Shown: piece after piece, positions 30,967-32,847 of the stretch
Layout: every line of letters begins with the position of its first letter
Position numbering within the stretch: position 1 is the stretch's first letter
Source of the DNA: Desulfobacteraceae bacterium
Lineage (GTDB): Bacteria; Desulfobacterota; DSM-4660; Desulfatiglandales; Desulfatiglandaceae
Assembly (NCBI GenBank): GCA_016783065.1
Contig: JADHXI010000018.1
Span: forward strand, 1 to 32,847
Length of the DNA stretch: 32,847 nt
Reading direction: 5' to 3'
The notes under the pieces: model-generated
What the model saw: the letters and a program-made list of their open reading frames with translations, nothing else
The model's database searches: none
What the model was told of the DNA's origin: nothing
Position numbers and translations under genes: made by a program

Positions 30967-31077
30967 CGACAATCATCTCCTCTTTCAAAACAAACCCGGA
31001 ATGTTATGGTATTTTTGCAGGGGACGCGGTGTTAGTCAATTCAAATTCCGGCTTTTCCCCAACTTCCAAAATCGTTG

Positions 31078-31127
31078 CTTCTCAAGAAGACCGGGAGGGA
31101 TAATCGGATTTCCAGGGTGGGGTTCGG
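31078..31127. repeat. Left-end fragment of the inverted-repeat element, copy 3
   Basis: This 50-bp stretch aligns without gaps to 28939-28988 with 39 of 50 identical bases, including CTTCTCAA.AAG, GGATTT and GTGGGGTTCGG. It represents the outer and part of the middle left arm only; the rest is not recognisable before the DUF389 gene. It lies in the 217-bp gap upstream of the thymidylate synthase-like gene. Confidence 0.6.
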
Positions 31128-31183
31128 TAGGAGGCCAAAACGGGAAAAAAGGCATGGCTGGGGGTCACAAATTAAGCAAAAAA

Positions 31184-32836
31184 TCAGGGCTTTTTTGGTT
31201 GCTGTTTTTTCTTTTGTCGTTTCTCAACCAGTTCTTTGATGAAGCCTTCCATGGAGGTGGAACGACTTTCGGTCACGATCAGTTCAACCCGGCACCAGGC
31301 GTGTACGGTCACGTCCTGATTGGTGGCCCGGGAAGCCTTCTTTCCAATAGACTTTATCTCGGACGGCCTGAGCACCCTTGGGCCCACCACCTCTGCCCTC
31401 ACCGACCATTTTCCGTTTTTTCCGATGGCATCAACATTTGGCGCGTGCATGTCCTTGATTCGCATGATCTGATCCCTGACCTCACGTTCCAAACGCCCCT
31501 GCAGGGCCTTTTCTTCAGGAGAGTAGCTATTGAAGTGCGCCATACCGTAAAGAATGCGGCCTTTACTGGTCACGTCCACGATGTCGTCCGAGCGTATCAA
31601 TAACCGCACCTGAGTATCTCCTAACCGTTTACGAACCGCTTCCTGAAACTGGCTGACTTCAAGAGGAATAAGGGGGCGTGAGCCGTGTATACTGGCAAGC
31701 AGGATGGGCTCTTTTCCGAGTTGGACCAAATCCAGGGTATCAAAGGAAAGGCCGGGATATTCCTCGAGGATTTCCCTGAGAACCTGCTCCCCGATTTGAA
31801 GGCGTTTGACCCTGGGATGCAGTTCGGTTGTGATGAATTGACCGTCCAGATTTCGGCCCACCACCCCACTGGCCGAACCGGTCGACGAAATATCCTTGGT
31901 GATATGACACCGCATAATAAGGTTTGTATTCAAATCCAGACGATCATTAAGCTTGTTCTGGACCTCTTTGATCTTCCCGGGGGACAGCACCCGGGGCGTT
32001 GTCACACTGGCGAGGATATCAAGTTTATCACCTTCCCGTTTATAGATGACCTTTTCGATAAAGGTGGCCGGTTCAGTGGAAAGTTCTTTTTGAATAATGT
32101 CCTCGATGGCCTTTGTGGTGCGCCTTTCTCCCACGATCCCCACCAGGGCGTGGGTCAGCAAGACCGTTACAAATATCAATCCGATCGCGGGTCCCGAAAG
32201 TCTCTTGAGGATGTCAGACATTGAGCCCACTTCTTCAAGTTTGACAAAGCCCGCCACAATGAACATGAGGGCCGATACCGCCAAGATTGCCAGGAAATTT
32301 GCAAAAAAGAGAAGAAAGGCCCCCCATGCCCCGTCAAATGCCCCGAAGGCAAGACACAACCCGCAGACAGCCAGCGGCGGGGTGAGGGCTGTGGCCATGG
32401 CGATCCCTGGGAGTACCGGACTTATCCGTTCATCTATCATGGCAAGACAACCGGCCATTCCCGCCAGGGTGGCCACAAGGAGATCAAGCAGCGTCGGGCT
32501 GGTGCGCACAAGCATTTCCGGAGTAACCTCTTGGGCAAAGGGGAAGGAGCCCAAGAACGCAGCCGCCGCAATGGCAACAACAACCCCGCCAAACTCCGCT
32601 ATCAGGCCTTTGCGTAACAGGGACACATTCCCCTGGACAAGCCCCAGTGAGATACCAAAAATTGGCGTCATCAAGGGCGAAACCAGCATAGCCCCGATGA
32701 CCACGGCCGGACTGTCTGTAAGCAGTCCAAAACCGGCGATAAGAACGGATATGGTCAGGAGTAGATAGTAGGTGGTTTTGGGGGTGGAACCAACCGCGAT
32801 GTCCTCAAGGACCGTTGCCTTGCGCGACTCGTCCAT
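31184..32836 (-). CDS. DUF389 (TIGR00341-type) membrane protein, 5' end near window edge
   Basis: The frame codes for 550 residues from ATG 32836 (MDESRKATVLEDIAVGSTPK) to the window interior. It is still open to the right edge (positions 32837-32847), no Shine-Dalgarno is visible, so the start may lie outside. The N-terminal half has six or seven transmembrane helices (about 20-240), with YYLLLTISVLIAGFGLL, the hallmark DSPAVVIGAMLVSPLMTPI and ATALTPPLAVCGL, the DUF389 pattern. The C-terminal half (about 240-540) is soluble with repeated alpha/beta modules (ITTELHPRVKRLQIGEQ). The last residues are Lys/Gln-rich. The function of this family is unknown. Confidence 0.85.
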   Translation of the reverse strand: MDESRKATVLEDIAVGSTPKTTYYLLLTISVLIAGFGLLTDSPAVVIGAMLVSPLMTPIFGISLGLVQGNVSLLRKGLIAEFGGVVVAIAAAAFLGSFPFAQEVTPEMLVRTSPTLLDLLVATLAGMAGCLAMIDERISPVLPGIAMATALTPPLAVCGLCLAFGAFDGAWGAFLLFFANFLAILAVSALMFIVAGFVKLEEVGSMSDILKRLSGPAIGLIFVTVLLTHALVGIVGERRTTKAIEDIIQKELSTEPATFIEKVIYKREGDKLDILASVTTPRVLSPGKIKEVQNKLNDRLDLNTNLIMRCHITKDISSTGSASGVVGRNLDGQFITTELHPRVKRLQIGEQVLREILEEYPGLSFDTLDLVQLGKEPILLASIHGSRPLIPLEVSQFQEAVRKRLGDTQVRLLIRSDDIVDVTSKGRILYGMAHFNSYSPEEKALQGRLEREVRDQIMRIKDMHAPNVDAIGKNGKWSVRAEVVGPRVLRPSEIKSIGKKASRATNQDVTVHAWCRVELIVTESRSTSMEGFIKELVEKRQKKKQQPKKP

Positions 32837-32847
32837 TGACAGGAGAT

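Noticed and set aside
1-32847. CRISPR array, tRNA or rRNA genes, phage, transposase or toxin-antitoxin genes
   Set aside because: No regularly spaced repeats, cloverleaf with TTCGA-type arm, or recognisable proteins of these kinds were seen on either strand.

Overview
The window looks like chromosomal core sequence from a Gram-negative bacterium of the Desulfobacterota (former Deltaproteobacteria). Three things suggest this. The order lysS-lolC-lolD-bamA-ompH-lpxD-fabZ-lpxA-lpxI-(Gfo/Idh/MocA)-lpxB is typical of that group. LpxI is present in the place of LpxH. There is also an acetoacetyl-CoA synthetase and a methanogen-type thymidylate synthase-like protein. No ribosomal RNA was available, so the placement is an inference. 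I see no tRNA, CRISPR array, transposase, phage gene or recognisable defence system.

Layout. (1) 1-7988, + strand: the 3' part of an NtrY-like sensor kinase, then the inner-core and late lipid A genes waaA, lpxK, an lpxL/htrB-type acyltransferase, waaF, gmhB, waaC and a Trm112-type mini-protein of 57 residues. (2) 8035-11151, - strand: acetoacetyl-CoA synthetase followed by two genes of unknown function. (3) 11152-11633: a divergent intergenic region with a decayed repeat and a probable promoter for lysS. (4) 11634-25276, + strand: lysS, lolCD, bamA with an extra N-terminal domain, ompH/skp, the early lipid A genes lpxD-fabZ-lpxA-lpxI, a sugar dehydrogenase-like gene, lpxB, and then an NtrX-like sigma-54 activator. 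(5) 25319-25694, - strand: a decayed gene with two frameshifts and one stop. (6) 25851-32836, - strand: DUF389 membrane protein, thymidylate synthase-like protein, rlmN, hisI, hisG, a class I aminotransferase and engB.

How it works together. Most of the first 25 kb builds the outer membrane. FabZ supplies the hydroxyacyl branch of fatty acid synthesis. LpxA, LpxD, LpxI, LpxB and LpxK make the tetra-acylated lipid A precursor. WaaA adds Kdo, an LpxL-type enzyme adds a secondary acyl chain, and GmhB, WaaC and WaaF make and add heptose. LolCD releases lipoproteins, Skp chaperones porins and BamA inserts them. LpxC, MsbA, the Kds enzymes and the Lpt machinery are not in the window. The NtrY-like kinase at the left end and the NtrX-like regulator directly behind lpxB bracket this envelope block.

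Most notable unexplained structure: a 263-bp nested inverted-repeat element at 28934-29196 with related fragments at 11363-11491 and 31078-31127. It resembles a mobile, non-autonomous fold-back repeat family. Other points worth a second look are an LpxA with substitutions at several active-site positions next to an orphan GnnA-like dehydrogenase, a TolB/CsgG-like domain fused to BamA, and two unrecognised genes behind acetoacetyl-CoA synthetase. I did not find a clear new multi-gene system.
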